Positions 45,912-55,045 are shown, counted from the stretch's first letter. The stretch is DNA of 64,000 nucleotides from Microbacterium laevaniformans (GCF_016907555.1 NZ_JAFBCE010000001.1:372001-436000); one strand, 5' to 3'. Numbers and translations are program-made. Notes: generated by a model from the sequence alone, not told the origin.

Positions 45912-46958
45912 TCAGTCCAGGACGTCCGCCAGGTCGTATGCGCGCACCTGTTCCAGCTGGGCGAAGGTGCACGAGCGCGGGTCGCGGTCGGGCCGCCACC
46001 GCTCGAACTGCACCGTGTGGCGAAAGCGTGCGCCCTCGAGCTGGTCGTAGCGCACCTCGAGCACGCGCTCCGGCCGCAGCCGGACGAACGAGGTGTCCTT
46101 CGTCGCCGAGAAGCGCGAACGGTCGGTCTGTCCGGTCATGGCGGTGCCCTCGGCATCCGTGACGACGAGAGGCGCCAGCTCGTCGACGAGCTCACGCCTG
46201 CGCACATCGCTGAAGGCCGACGCTCCGCCGACGTTGCGGAGATCGCCGTTCTCGTCGTACAGCCCCAGCAGCAGCGAGCCGACACCGTGGCCGCTCTTGT
46301 GCACGCGGTAGCCGAGCAGCACGACGTCGGCCGTGCGGGCGTGTTTGATCTTGAACATCGTCCGCTTTCCGGGCGCGTAGGGCAGGGCGAGCGGTTTGGC
46401 GATCACCCCGTCCAGCCCGGCGCCTTCGAAGCGGGCGAGCCACTGCGTCGCCAGGTCGTGGTCACCCGTCGTGCGCGTCACGTGCACCGGGGCGGGGACC
46501 GTCCGCAGGAGGTCTTCGAGTTCTGCGCGGCGCGTCGAGAACGGCTCCTGCTGGAGATCGCGCTCGCCGCGGGCGAGGAGGTCGAAGGCGATGAACATCG
46601 CGGGCGTCTCCCTGCTCAGCAGGGCGATGCGTGAGGCGGCGGGGTGGATGCGCTGTGACAGCGCCTCCCATGACAGCCGCCGACGCCCGTCGGATCCGTC
46701 GAGCGCCACCACGATCTCCCCGTCGAGCAGGCACGGCTCGGGCAGCAGGGCGGTGCACGCGGCGACGAGTTCGGGGAAGTAGCGGGTGAGCGGCTTTGCC
46801 CCGCGCGAGCCGATCTCGACGTCGGTGCCGTCCCACGACAGCAGGGCGCGAAATCCGTCCCATTTCGGCTCGAACGCGAGGCCCCCGGGGGTGCGGGCGG
46901 GGTCGGGAACGGCGCTGACGGCCTTCGCCAGCATCGGTGCGGGGATGTCGTACGGCAT
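45912..46958 (-). CDS. ATP-dependent DNA ligase, LigC type
   Basis: A 348-residue ATP-dependent ligase that seals nicks in DNA, typically backing up NHEJ or repair of ribonucleotide-containing gaps. The adenylation domain has motif I EPKWDGFRAL with nucleophilic Lys in KWDG, RG in GSRGAKPLTRY, motif III LDGEIVV, motif IIIa FIAFDLLA, motif IV GLDGVIAKPL and motif V MFKIKHARTADVVL; the OB-fold domain follows, ending with motif VI-like RFRHTVQFERWRPDRDP. ATG 46958 is chosen, with ATG 46967 possible. It is on the opposite strand from the LigD-type polymerase gene, about 3 kb away. Confidence 0.92.
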   Translation of the reverse strand: MPYDIPAPMLAKAVSAVPDPARTPGGLAFEPKWDGFRALLSWDGTDVEIGSRGAKPLTRYFPELVAACTALLPEPCLLDGEIVVALDGSDGRRRLSWEALSQRIHPAASRIALLSRETPAMFIAFDLLARGERDLQQEPFSTRRAELEDLLRTVPAPVHVTRTTGDHDLATQWLARFEGAGLDGVIAKPLALPYAPGKRTMFKIKHARTADVVLLGYRVHKSGHGVGSLLLGLYDENGDLRNVGGASAFSDVRRRELVDELAPLVVTDAEGTAMTGQTDRSRFSATKDTSFVRLRPERVLEVRYDQLEGARFRHTVQFERWRPDRDPRSCTFAQLEQVRAYDLADVLD

Positions 46959-47015
46959 GGCTCTCATCATGACGGCGGGGGCACGGCGGCGACAGGGGGC
47001 ATCCGACGACTCGCG

Positions 47016-47054
47016 ATGAGACTGAGTATCACTTATGATGGTCCGCAGTCTCAT
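47016..47054 (+). promoter_or_regulatory. Promoter and palindromic operator upstream of the acyl-CoA dehydrogenase gene
   Basis: ATGAGACTG and CAGTCTCAT are a perfect 9-bp inverted repeat with a 21-base centre that contains TATGAT (47034-47039), a good -10 box. A repressor bound here would cover the promoter. The TetR gene at 49138-49815 is the natural candidate. Confidence 0.6.
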
Positions 47055-47110
47055 TCGCATTCTTCATCGGGATCGATCACCGAGACGCCGCGAGCATCCG
47101 AGGAGTTCCC

Positions 47111-48838
47111 ATGGCCGCTGAGTACCAGGCCCCCACCGCCGACTACGCCTTCCTGTTCGGCGAGGCGTTCGGTCTCGACATCGTCGCCCGCGCGACCGGC
47201 GGCGAGCTCACCGCCGCCGACGGCGCGGATGTGATCGCCGGAGCCGGTGAGTTCGCGGCGTCCGTCCTCGCGCCGCTGCAGAGCATCGGCGATCGCGAGG
47301 GCGCTCGTCTCGTCGACGGCCAGGTGCGTCTGCCCGACGGGTTCGCCGAGGCCTACGCCGCCTTCGTCGACGCGGGATGGATCAGCGCCGAAGCACCGGA
47401 CTCGGCCGGCGGTGACGGACTCCCCGGGGCGATTCGGGCCGGTCTCGGCGAGATCTGGAACGCCTCGAACGCCGCGTTCGCGCTGTGCTGGCTGCTCACC
47501 GCCGGACAGATCCATGCGCTGGATGCCGCGGCATCCGATCAGATCCGCGAGACGTACCTGACGAAGCTGGTCTCGGGCCAATGGACGGGCACGATGAACC
47601 TCACCGAGCCGGCGGCGGGCACCGACCTCGGCGCCATCCGCACGATCGCCACACCCCGCGGGGACGGCACGTACGCGATCCGCGGGCAGAAGATCTTCAT
47701 CACCTGGGGCGATCACGACGTCGCCGAGAACATCGTTCACCTCGTTCTCGCACGCACGCCCGGCGCCCCCGACGGGGCCAAGGGGCTGTCACTGTTCGTC
47801 GCGCCCAAGTACCTCGTCAACACGGACGGCTCGCTCGGCGATCGCAATGCCGTCACGACCGTCGCCGTCGAGCACAAGCTCGGCATCCACGGCAGCCCCA
47901 CCTGCGTGCTCTCCTACGAGGACGCCATCGGGTACCTCGTCGGCGAGGTCGGCGGGGGACTGGCCGGCATGTTCGTGATGATGAATTCCGCCCGCATCGC
48001 GATGGGGTTCCAGGCGACCGGCATCGCCGACCGCGCGCTGCAGCAGGCCACGGCCTATGCCGCTGATCGGGTACAGGGACGCGTCCTCGGCCGCGAGGGC
48101 ACCGCGCCGATCGCGGAGCACCCCGACGTGCGCCGGCTGCTGCTGTCGATGCGCAGCGAAGTCTTCGCGATGCGCGCTCTGGGCGTCTACGTCGCCGACC
48201 TGTTCGACCGGGCGGAGCAGACCGACCATGCCGCCGTGCTCGCGATGGCCGAGTTCTTCGTGCCGATTCTGAAGGGCTGGTCGACGGAGGATGCCGTGGC
48301 GCTGACGAGCGACGCCATCCAGGTGCACGGGGGCATGGGCTTCATCGAGGAGACCGGTGCGGCTCAGCACTACCGCGACGCCCGCATCATGCCGATCTAC
48401 GAAGGCACCACCGCGATCCAGTCCAACGACCTCATCGGACGCAAGGTCATCCGAAACCAGGGGGCGACCGCCGAGGCGCTCTTCGCCGACATCACCGGCA
48501 CCGTCGCGGCACTGCGCGCGGCGGGCGGCGACGTCGCGGCGCGCACGGCCGCACGCCTCGAGCGGGCCGTGGATGCCGCGCGTCGCGCAACCGCCGATCT
48601 CATCGGCTTCGCCGACGCGCCGCGGGATGCGCACGCCGTCAGCGTGCCTTATCTGATGCTCCTCGGCGTCCTTGCCGGCGGTTGGATGCACGCGCTGGCG
48701 GTCGTCGCGGTCGCGGCCCACGCCACCCCGGAGGAGGCCGACGCGCAGCGGCTGACCGCGGCGGACTTCTACGGCGCGCACCACCTGCCGCGCGTGCACG
48801 CGCTCGCCGAGACCGTCGCCTCGGGGGAGACGGTCTGA
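47111..48838 (+). CDS. Acyl-CoA dehydrogenase (long form, about 575 residues)
   Basis: A FAD-dependent enzyme for the first oxidation step of beta-oxidation. The 575-residue length matches the large FadE-type group with an added C-terminal domain. Visible: LTEPAAGTDLGAIRTIA (the flavin/substrate motif T-E-x-x-x-G-S/T-D), FITWGDHDVAENIVHLVLAR, VEHKLGIHGSPTC, the helix MMNSARIAMGFQATGIADRALQQA, GGMGFIEETGAAQHYRDARIMPIYEGTT with the catalytic Glu in YEGT. A GAGGAG ribosome site precedes ATG 47111. Acyl chain length cannot be told. It faces a convergent TetR gene and has a palindromic operator. Confidence 0.92.
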   Translation: MAAEYQAPTADYAFLFGEAFGLDIVARATGGELTAADGADVIAGAGEFAASVLAPLQSIGDREGARLVDGQVRLPDGFAEAYAAFVDAGWISAEAPDSAGGDGLPGAIRAGLGEIWNASNAAFALCWLLTAGQIHALDAAASDQIRETYLTKLVSGQWTGTMNLTEPAAGTDLGAIRTIATPRGDGTYAIRGQKIFITWGDHDVAENIVHLVLARTPGAPDGAKGLSLFVAPKYLVNTDGSLGDRNAVTTVAVEHKLGIHGSPTCVLSYEDAIGYLVGEVGGGLAGMFVMMNSARIAMGFQATGIADRALQQATAYAADRVQGRVLGREGTAPIAEHPDVRRLLLSMRSEVFAMRALGVYVADLFDRAEQTDHAAVLAMAEFFVPILKGWSTEDAVALTSDAIQVHGGMGFIEETGAAQHYRDARIMPIYEGTTAIQSNDLIGRKVIRNQGATAEALFADITGTVAALRAAGGDVAARTAARLERAVDAARRATADLIGFADAPRDAHAVSVPYLMLLGVLAGGWMHALAVVAVAAHATPEEADAQRLTAADFYGAHHLPRVHALAETVASGETV

Positions 48839-48861
48839 GGGCGGACCGCCGCCCTGCCGGG

Positions 48862-48978
48862 CCGCCGCCGCCCTCGGCATCCCGCGCCGCAACTGCAAGG
48901 CCCGTCGGGCGACACGCCGCACCGGATGCCGTGATCCCGGCGTGCCGTCCGGCAGCCCTTGCAGTTCGGTCGGGCAGC
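48862..48978. repeat. 117-bp tandemly repeated palindromic element, copy 1
   Basis: Matches 49015-49131 at 115 of 117 positions, same orientation, with 36 bp between the copies. Each contains AACTGCAAGG near the left and CCTTGCAGTT near the right (perfect 10-bp inverted repeat), and weaker inner pairing of GACACGCCG with CGGCGTGCC. It lies between convergent stop codons. Confidence 0.9.
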
Positions 48979-49014
48979 CGCCGCGCCCCCGGTCGTTGAG
49001 CGAGCGCAGCGCGC

Positions 49015-49131
49015 CCGCCGCCGCCCTCGGCATCCCGCGCCGCAACTGCAAGGCCCGTCGGGCGACACGCCGCGCGGGATGCCGTGATCCCGGCGTGCCG
49101 TCCGGCAGCCCTTGCAGTTCGGTCGGGCAGC
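49015..49131. repeat. 117-bp tandemly repeated palindromic element, copy 2
   Basis: Second copy, ending 7 bp before the stop codon of the minus-strand TetR gene. The two differences from copy 1 are in CGCGCGGGA against CGCACCGGA. Confidence 0.9.
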
Positions 49132-49137
49132 GCGCGC

Positions 49138-49815
49138 TCAGAGCTCGTCGCGCAGGCGCCGCACGACCTCGGCCATCGGCATCCGACGGGGGAAGGTCGC
49201 CACGACGACGTCGTCGTTCTGCGCCTGCTCGCCGTCCGGGTGCACGCCGAAGCGGTGCATGAGCTCGTCGTAGGCGTCGGTCAGCACCGACTCGGGGATG
49301 TCCTCGGTGCCGCGCAGCAGGCGGCGCAGGACGTGGTTGTGCACCGCGGTCACGGCGGCAGAGAACGCCACGGCGTCGATCGGGTCGAGGCCCGGGAGCG
49401 CGGAGCGCAGGTAGTCGTCGAAGAGCCGCTCGTACTGGAAGACGGTCACGATCTCGCGGTCGCGCAGCGCCGGCACCTGGCGCACCACCGCGTAACGGCG
49501 GCGGGCGAGTTCGGGCTCGGCGGCGAAGTGGCGGAAGACGTCGACCGATGCCGCGCACGCCGCGGCCCACGGGTTCTGTCCGGCGCTCTCGCCGCCGGCC
49601 GTCAGCTTCTGACGCAGGTGCGCGAGGAGCACGTCGTGGTCGCTGAACACGACGTCGTCCTTGCCGCCGAACTGACGGAAGAAGGTCGACCGGGAGACTC
49701 CGGCGGCCTGCGCGATCTGCTCCACCGAGGTCGCTTCGAACCCGTGCGCGGCGAAGAGGTCCAGCGCAGCGGCGACGACGGCGTTGCGGGAGGAGGTGGG
49801 AGACGCTTCGGCCAT
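49138..49815 (-). CDS. TetR family transcriptional regulator
   Basis: A 225-residue regulator. Residues 9-55 are a TetR helix-turn-helix (RNAVVAAALDLFAAHGFEAT, then SVEQIAQAAGVSRSTFFRQFGGKDDVVF). The ligand-binding part contains ERLFDDYLRSALPGLDPIDAVAF, close to TetR_C domains that bind acyl-CoA-like effectors in other regulators. Convergent to the acyl-CoA dehydrogenase gene, whose promoter has a perfect palindrome, so it is the likely repressor of that gene. Probably leaderless: TAGGCT ends 7 nt before the ATG. Confidence 0.9.
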   Translation of the reverse strand: MAEASPTSSRNAVVAAALDLFAAHGFEATSVEQIAQAAGVSRSTFFRQFGGKDDVVFSDHDVLLAHLRQKLTAGGESAGQNPWAAACAASVDVFRHFAAEPELARRRYAVVRQVPALRDREIVTVFQYERLFDDYLRSALPGLDPIDAVAFSAAVTAVHNHVLRRLLRGTEDIPESVLTDAYDELMHRFGVHPDGEQAQNDDVVVATFPRRMPMAEVVRRLRDEL

Positions 49816-49822
49816 GCCCGTG

Positions 49823-49828
49823 AGCCTA
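49823..49828 (-). promoter_or_regulatory. -10 box (TAGGCT) of the TetR gene
   Basis: On the minus strand TAGGCT is followed by seven bases and the ATG at 49815, with no ribosome site. Confidence 0.45.
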
Positions 49829-49916
49829 ACGCGACCCGGACGCCCGTGCCGCTGCGCGGGGCGGGCGACGGTCGGACCGTTGCGGTGCGTCTACTAAGCT
49901 GGGGGATCGGTCGATC

Positions 49917-49930
49917 TCTCGATATCGAGA
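49917..49930. promoter_or_regulatory. 14-bp perfect palindrome near the sucC promoter
   Basis: TCTCGATATCGAGA is self-complementary. A likely -10 (TAAGCT, 49895-49900) puts the transcription start near 49907, so this site lies just downstream, a repressing position. The regulator is unknown. Confidence 0.5.
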
Positions 49931-50005
49931 TTGTTTGAGCACTCTTGTTCCGATACCGAGAACCCTTCGGCACGACACCCACTGACGCCCAGCGAAGGAT
50001 TGCAC

Positions 50006-51172
50006 GTGGATCTGTACGAGTACCAGGCACGAGACCTGTTCGAGAAGTACGAGGTGCCGGTGCTCCCCGGCATCATCGCCGACACTCCTGAGGAGGCGAA
50101 GGCGGCGGCCGAGAAGCTCGGCGGCGTCGTCGTCGTCAAAGCCCAGGTCAAGACCGGAGGCCGGGGCAAGGCCGGCGGCGTCAAGGTCGCCAAGACCTCC
50201 GATGACGCCTATGAGGCGGCGAAGGCCATCCTGGGCCTGGACATCAAGGGGCACGTCGTCAAGCGCGTCATGGTCGCCGCGGGCGCCCAGATCGAGAAGG
50301 AGTTCTACTTCTCGGTGCTGCTGGACCGCGCCAACCGCTCATACCTGAGCCTGTGCTCGGTCGAGGGCGGCATGGAGATCGAGCAGCTCGCCGTCGAGAA
50401 GCCCGAGGCCCTCGCCAAGGTCGAGGTCGACCCGCTGACCGGCATCGACGCCGCCAAGGCGCTCGAGATCGCCAAGGCCGGTGGTTTCGACGACGAGCTG
50501 GCCGCCAAGGTCGCCGACGTCTTCGTCAAGCTCTACAACGTCTACACCGGTGAGGGCGCCACCCTCGTCGAGGTGAACCCCCTCATCCAGGATGCCGTGG
50601 GCAACATCATCGCCCTCGACGGTAAGGTGTCGCTCGACGACAACGCCACCGAGGTGCGCCACCCCGAGCACGAGGAGCTCGAGGACAAGGACGCCGCCGA
50701 CCCGCTCGAGGCGAAGGCCAAGGCATCCGGCCTGAACTACGTCAAGCTCGACGGCCAGGTCGGCATCATCGGCAACGGCGCGGGTCTGGTCATGTCGACC
50801 CTCGACGTCGTCGCCTACGCCGGTGAGAACCATGGCGGCGTCAAGCCCGCCAACTTCCTCGACATCGGCGGCGGCGCTTCGGCGACCGTCATGGCGGCGG
50901 GGCTGGACGTCATCCTCGGCGACCCGCAGGTGAAGTCGGTGTTCGTCAACGTCTTCGGCGGCATCACGTCGTGCGTCGCCGTCGCGGAGGGCATCGTCAA
51001 GGCGCTCGAGATCCTCGGCGACGCCGCCACCAAGCCGCTCGTGGTCCGCCTCGATGGCAACCAGGTCGAAGAGGGCCGCGCCATCCTCGCCGCCGCCAAC
51101 AACCCGCTCGTCACTCTCGCTGCCGGCATGGACGAGGGCGCCGACAAGGCCGCCGAGCTGGCGAACGCCTGA
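50006..51172 (+). CDS. sucC: Succinyl-CoA synthetase (ADP-forming) beta subunit
   Basis: SucC binds nucleotide and, with SucD, converts succinyl-CoA, ADP and phosphate to succinate, CoA and ATP in the TCA cycle. The 388-residue protein begins [22 protein letters not shown], the hallmark ATP-grasp start, has [29 protein letters not shown] and the C-terminal [20 protein letters not shown] 50006 follows AAGGA by six bases. It is separated from sucD by 30 bp. Confidence 0.97.
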   Translation: MDLYEYQARDLFEKYEVPVLPGIIADTPEEAKAAAEKLGGVVVVKAQVKTGGRGKAGGVKVAKTSDDAYEAAKAILGLDIKGHVVKRVMVAAGAQIEKEFYFSVLLDRANRSYLSLCSVEGGMEIEQLAVEKPEALAKVEVDPLTGIDAAKALEIAKAGGFDDELAAKVADVFVKLYNVYTGEGATLVEVNPLIQDAVGNIIALDGKVSLDDNATEVRHPEHEELEDKDAADPLEAKAKASGLNYVKLDGQVGIIGNGAGLVMSTLDVVAYAGENHGGVKPANFLDIGGGASATVMAAGLDVILGDPQVKSVFVNVFGGITSCVAVAEGIVKALEILGDAATKPLVVRLDGNQVEEGRAILAAANNPLVTLAAGMDEGADKAAELANA

Positions 51173-51202
51173 GCCGCGGCATCGGAACAAGGAACTAGGA
51201 CT

Positions 51203-52105
51203 ATGTCGATCTACCTCAACAAGGACTCCAAGGTCATCGTCCAGGGCATCACCGGCGGTGAGGGCACCAAGCACACCGCGCTGATGCTGAAGGCGGGCAC
51301 CAACGTCGTCGGCGGTGTCAACGCGCGCAAGGCCGGCACCACCGTCTCGCACGTCGACAAGGACGGCAACCCCGTCGAGCTGCCCGTGTTCGCCTCGGTC
51401 GCCGAGGCCATCGCCGCCACCGGCGCCGATGTGTCGATCGCGTTCGTGCCCCCGGCGTTCACGAAGGACGCGATGGTCGAGGCCATCGACACCGAGATCC
51501 CGCTCCTCGTCGTCATCACCGAGGGCGTCCCCGTCGGCGACACGGCCGAGGCGTGGGCGTACGCGAAGAGCAAGGGCAACAAGACCCGCATCATCGGTCC
51601 GAACTGCCCCGGCATCATCACGCCCGGTGAGGCGCTCGTGGGCATCACTCCCGCGAACATCACCGGCAAGGGACCGATCGGTCTCGTGTCGAAGTCGGGC
51701 ACCCTGACCTACCAGATGATGTTCGAGCTGCGCGACCTCGGCTTCTCGACGGCCATCGGCATCGGCGGCGACCCCATCATCGGGACGACGCACATCGACG
51801 CCCTCGCCGCGTTCGAGGCCGACCCCGAGACCAAGGCGATCGTGATGATCGGCGAGATCGGCGGCGACGCCGAGGAGCGTGCGGCCGAGTTCATCAAGGC
51901 GAACGTCACGAAGCCCGTCGTCGGCTACGTCGCGGGCTTCACGGCACCCGAGGGCAAGACGATGGGCCACGCCGGCGCGATCGTCTCCGGCTCGGCGGGC
52001 ACCGCGCAGGCCAAGAAGGAGGCCCTCGAGGCCGCCGGTGTCAAGGTGGGCAAGACGCCGTCCGAGACGGCTGCCCTCATGCGGGAGATCATCGAGACGC
52101 TCTGA
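51203..52105 (+). CDS. sucD: Succinyl-CoA synthetase alpha subunit
   Basis: The CoA-binding and phosphohistidine subunit; 300 residues, standard length. It has [21 protein letters not shown] (Rossmann CoA site), [29 protein letters not shown], the [17 protein letters not shown] motif, and the catalytic His in [22 protein letters not shown]. Cotranscribed with sucC and closed by a strong terminator 8 bp after the stop. Confidence 0.97.
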   Translation: MSIYLNKDSKVIVQGITGGEGTKHTALMLKAGTNVVGGVNARKAGTTVSHVDKDGNPVELPVFASVAEAIAATGADVSIAFVPPAFTKDAMVEAIDTEIPLLVVITEGVPVGDTAEAWAYAKSKGNKTRIIGPNCPGIITPGEALVGITPANITGKGPIGLVSKSGTLTYQMMFELRDLGFSTAIGIGGDPIIGTTHIDALAAFEADPETKAIVMIGEIGGDAEERAAEFIKANVTKPVVGYVAGFTAPEGKTMGHAGAIVSGSAGTAQAKKEALEAAGVKVGKTPSETAALMREIIETL

Positions 52106-52113
52106 CGTCCGAC

Positions 52114-52153
52114 GAGAGAGGGGGTGGATGCCGCGGCATCCACCCCCTCTCTC
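52114..52153 (+). terminator. Terminator of sucCD
   Basis: Perfect 20-bp inverted repeat without loop bases, left arm GAGAGAGGGGGTGGATGCCG. Its inner 15 bases are identical to the terminator at 32905-32944. Confidence 0.85.
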
Positions 52154-52169
52154 TGTCTCCGCCCCGTGC

Positions 52170-52218
52170 CGAGCCGCTACGAATCCGCCGAGCCGCCACG
52201 AACGGGCGTAGCGGCTCG
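52170..52218. repeat. Nested palindrome between sucD and the NCS2 permease gene
   Basis: CGAGCCGCTACG and CGTAGCGGCTCG are a perfect 12-bp inverted repeat; the left unit is repeated with one change (GCCGAGCCGCTACGAA, GCCGAGCCGCCACGAA), the same A-A-loop-A' plan as the 94-bp repeats. It lies between two convergent genes and can also terminate transcription. Confidence 0.65.
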
Positions 52219-52234
52219 CGGGAGGGGGCGCGGG

Positions 52235-53689
52235 TCAGGCTCCCAGCAGGGATTGGATCGGGCCGCGGGCGAAGTAGATCAGGAAGCCGACGGCCACCAC
52301 CCACAGCAGCGGGCTGATCTGCCGCGCCTTGCCGGAGAGCGAACGCACGACCACCCAGCTGATGAAGCCGGCGCCGATGCCGTTGGCGATCGAGTACGTC
52401 ATCGGCATGACCGAGACCGTCAGGAACACCGGCAGCAGCACGCTGAAGTCGCCGAGGTCGATGTGCTTGACCTGCGCCATCATCATCGCGCCGACGATCA
52501 CGAGCGCCGCGGCGGCGACCTCGGTCGGCACGATCGAGGTGAGCGGCGTGAAGAACATCGCCAGGAGGAAGACCACACCGGTCACCACGTTGGCGAGCCC
52601 TGTGCGGGCGCCCTCGCCGATTCCGGAGCCCGACTCGATGAACACGGTTGCCGATGACGAGGAGGTCGCGCCTCCCACGACGGCGCCGACGCCTTCGACG
52701 ACGAGCGCGGACTTGATGCGGGGGAAGTCGCCCTTCTCGTCGGCGAGCCCCGCCTCTTTCGCGAGACCGGTCATGGTGCCCATCGCGTCGAAGAAGTTCG
52801 AGAACACGAGCGTGAACACGAGCATGATGAGCGCGACGATGCCGACCTTGCCGATGTCGAAGCCGAAGTCGACGGCGCCGAGCAGGCTCAGGTCGGGGAT
52901 GCTGACGGGCGACCCGGTGAGGGCGGGGATCGTCAGGCCCCATCCGCCCGGGTGATCGGTCGCCGAACCGAGGTGCCAGATGGCCTCCACGATCACCGAG
53001 GCGACCGTGCCGCCGACGAGGCCGATCAGCATGCCGCCCTTCACCTTGCGGGCCACGAGCACGCCCGTGACCAGCAGCGTCAGGACGAACATGAGCGTCG
53101 GTATCGACGCGACCGAGCCGCCGATGCCGAGGCCGACCGGCGGGGAGTTCGATCCGGTCGCCGTCACGAACCCGGAGTTCACGAACCCGATGAAGGCGAT
53201 GAACAGACCGATCGCGACGGTGATGGCGAGCTTCAGCTGCACCGGCACGGCGTCGAAGATGAGCTTGCGCAGGCCCGTGGCGGCCAGCAGCACGATGATG
53301 ACGCCGTTGATCATCACGAGGGCCATCGCCTCGGGCCAGGTGACCTCGTGGATGACGCTGAAGGCGAGGAACGCATTGATGCCGAGTCCGGCCGCGAACG
53401 CGAACGGCAGACGCGTGACGACGCCGAACAGGATCGTCATGACCCCGGCGGTCAGCGCGGTCGCTGCCCCCACGGCGGAGAACGCCAGCTCGTTGCCGGC
53501 GATATCCGCCTTGCCCGACAGGATGATCGGATTGAGGATCACGATGTACGCCATCGTGACGAAGGTGACCAGTCCGCCGCGGATCTCGCCCCCGATCGTC
53601 GAGCCGCGACGGCTGATCTCGAAGAAGCGGTCGAGCGCCCCGCGCGGGGCGTCGGCGGAACGGGCGGCGGACGTGGGTGTAGCGGGCAT
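52235..53689 (-). CDS. NCS2 family purine permease (AzgA/PbuG-like)
   Basis: A 484-residue transporter with about 12-14 hydrophobic segments. The signature of the AzgA-like branch is clear: GGLVTFVTMAYIVILNPIIL, FAFAAGLGINAFLAFSV, FSNFFDAMGTMTGLAKEAGL and VVGGATSSSSATVFIESGSGIGEGARTGLANV. Members take up guanine, hypoxanthine or adenine with protons; the exact base is not readable. A GGAGG ribosome site precedes the ATG. It fits the purine theme of this region. Confidence 0.92.
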   Translation of the reverse strand: MPATPTSAARSADAPRGALDRFFEISRRGSTIGGEIRGGLVTFVTMAYIVILNPIILSGKADIAGNELAFSAVGAATALTAGVMTILFGVVTRLPFAFAAGLGINAFLAFSVIHEVTWPEAMALVMINGVIIVLLAATGLRKLIFDAVPVQLKLAITVAIGLFIAFIGFVNSGFVTATGSNSPPVGLGIGGSVASIPTLMFVLTLLVTGVLVARKVKGGMLIGLVGGTVASVIVEAIWHLGSATDHPGGWGLTIPALTGSPVSIPDLSLLGAVDFGFDIGKVGIVALIMLVFTLVFSNFFDAMGTMTGLAKEAGLADEKGDFPRIKSALVVEGVGAVVGGATSSSSATVFIESGSGIGEGARTGLANVVTGVVFLLAMFFTPLTSIVPTEVAAAALVIVGAMMMAQVKHIDLGDFSVLLPVFLTVSVMPMTYSIANGIGAGFISWVVVRSLSGKARQISPLLWVVAVGFLIYFARGPIQSLLGA

Positions 53690-53769
53690 GGATCCTCCAT
53701 CCAGAACCGTAGTGGATGCCGCGCCGCCCCCGCCCCGCGCGCCCCGCGCCCGCTCCTCACCCGGGTAGG

Positions 53770-53775
53770 TAGGGT
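53770..53775 (+). promoter_or_regulatory. -10 box (TAGGGT) of the DUF6350 gene
   Basis: TAGGGT ends 9 nt before ATG 53785; no ribosome site. Confidence 0.4.
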
Positions 53776-53784
53776 CGAACCCGC

Positions 53785-55041
53785 ATGAACCGCCTGCTCG
53801 TCCTCCTCCTCGCCGCCGTCGATGCCCTCATCGCGGTGGCCGTCGGTGTCGCCGTCGTGCTCGCACCCCTCACGCTCTTCTGGGTGATGGCGTTGGGGGG
53901 CACGGCCGACTGGGGTGCGCTGTGGCCCGCGGCCGTGCGCATCTGGCAGCTCGGTCAGTTCGTGCCGCTGCACATCACGCTCGGCGACGACTACCTCGTC
54001 GCCACCGGAATCGCGCCGCAGGCGGCGTCGTTCGTCGTCTCGCTGGCGCCGCTCGCGCTCGCCGTCTTCACGGCCCTCTTCGCGGCGCGCTCCGGCGCCC
54101 GTGCCGCCCGCTCCGGGGCGTGGGCGGTGGGGGTGGCTGCCGGCACGCTCGTCACGCTTCTGCTCGCCGCCGCCCTCTGGGCCACCTCGCGCACGCCCGT
54201 CGCCGCCGTCTACGGATGGCAGGCGATCCTGCTGCCCACTCTCGTCTTCGCCGTCCCCGCCCTGGTGGGCGCTGTCGTCGAGGCGTGGCGGTTCGGAGAC
54301 GACGGTCTCATCGATGGCCTCCGCGACCGGATCGACGGCGTCGATGCGCGCCGGGGTCACCCGTGGGTGAGCGCCGTCTCGGCCGCAGTCCGGGGTCTCG
54401 CCGCCGCCGTCTCCGGGTTGGTCGGCGTCGGTGCGCTCGTCGTCGCCGTGGCCGCGGTGCTGCGCGGAGGGCAGGTCGTCGCTCTCTTCGAGGCGGCGCA
54501 CGTCGATGTGCTCGGCGGCGCGGTACTCTCCCTCGGGCAGCTGGTCTACCTGCCGACCCTCATCGTGTGGGGAGCCTCGTTCGCCGCCGGGCCGGGCTTC
54601 GCGGTCGGCGCCGGCACTGCCGTATCGCCCGCCGGCACGACTCTCGGCGTCCTCCCCGGCATCCCGTCTCTCGGCCTCATCCCCGACAACCCCTCGCCGT
54701 GGCTGTTCGCCCTCGTCCTGGTGGTCGTCGCCGTCGGTTTCGTCGCCGGAGCGACCGCCCGTGCCCGCCTCGCGTCCGCTGACGAGTTCGGCGCCCCGCG
54801 GGAGTCGACCACGGCTGTGCGCTTGTTCGTCTTCGGCGTGATCGTCGTGCTCGGAGCCGCCGCGGCGGCGCTGCTGGCGGTCCTCGCATCGGGCGCGGTC
54901 GGGCCCGGACGCCTCAGCACCGTCGGACCGGCCGCCGGTCCGTTCGCGTTCTGCGTGGGTGTCGAGCTCGCCGTCGGAGCCGCGATCGCGCTCTTCTCCC
55001 CGGCGCACACCAGAGACCCCGCCGGCGCGCCGGTAGACTGA
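53785..55041 (+). CDS. DUF6350 membrane protein (PerM-like)
   Basis: A 418-residue membrane protein with about ten hydrophobic segments and short loops, starting [23 protein letters not shown] and containing [29 protein letters not shown], a conserved motif of this actinobacterial family. The Mycobacterium tuberculosis homologue PerM (Rv0955), also directly upstream of purN, is needed for cell division and persistence under magnesium limitation. It precedes purN by 4 bp; that gene has its own -10 box. Confidence 0.82.
   Translation: MNRLLVLLLAAVDALIAVAVGVAVVLAPLTLFWVMALGGTADWGALWPAAVRIWQLGQFVPLHITLGDDYLVATGIAPQAASFVVSLAPLALAVFTALFAARSGARAARSGAWAVGVAAGTLVTLLLAAALWATSRTPVAAVYGWQAILLPTLVFAVPALVGAVVEAWRFGDDGLIDGLRDRIDGVDARRGHPWVSAVSAAVRGLAAAVSGLVGVGALVVAVAAVLRGGQVVALFEAAHVDVLGGAVLSLGQLVYLPTLIVWGASFAAGPGFAVGAGTAVSPAGTTLGVLPGIPSLGLIPDNPSPWLFALVLVVVAVGFVAGATARARLASADEFGAPRESTTAVRLFVFGVIVVLGAAAAALLAVLASGAVGPGRLSTVGPAAGPFAFCVGVELAVGAAIALFSPAHTRDPAGAPVD
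55034..55039 (+). promoter_or_regulatory. -10 box (TAGACT) of purN
   Basis: TAGACT overlaps the end of the DUF6350 gene and ends 6 nt before GTG 55046, so purN can have its own leaderless transcript. Confidence 0.5.
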
Positions 55042-55045
55042 CCGG

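Noticed and set aside
45715..45999. Short open frame of 94 codons between the exporter and ligase genes
   Set aside because: Proline/arginine-rich low-complexity translation, overlaps the ligase C-terminus, no ribosome site.
48862..49131. A CRISPR array
   Set aside because: Only two units of 117 bp with one 36-bp gap, no cas genes; real arrays have shorter repeats and many spacers.
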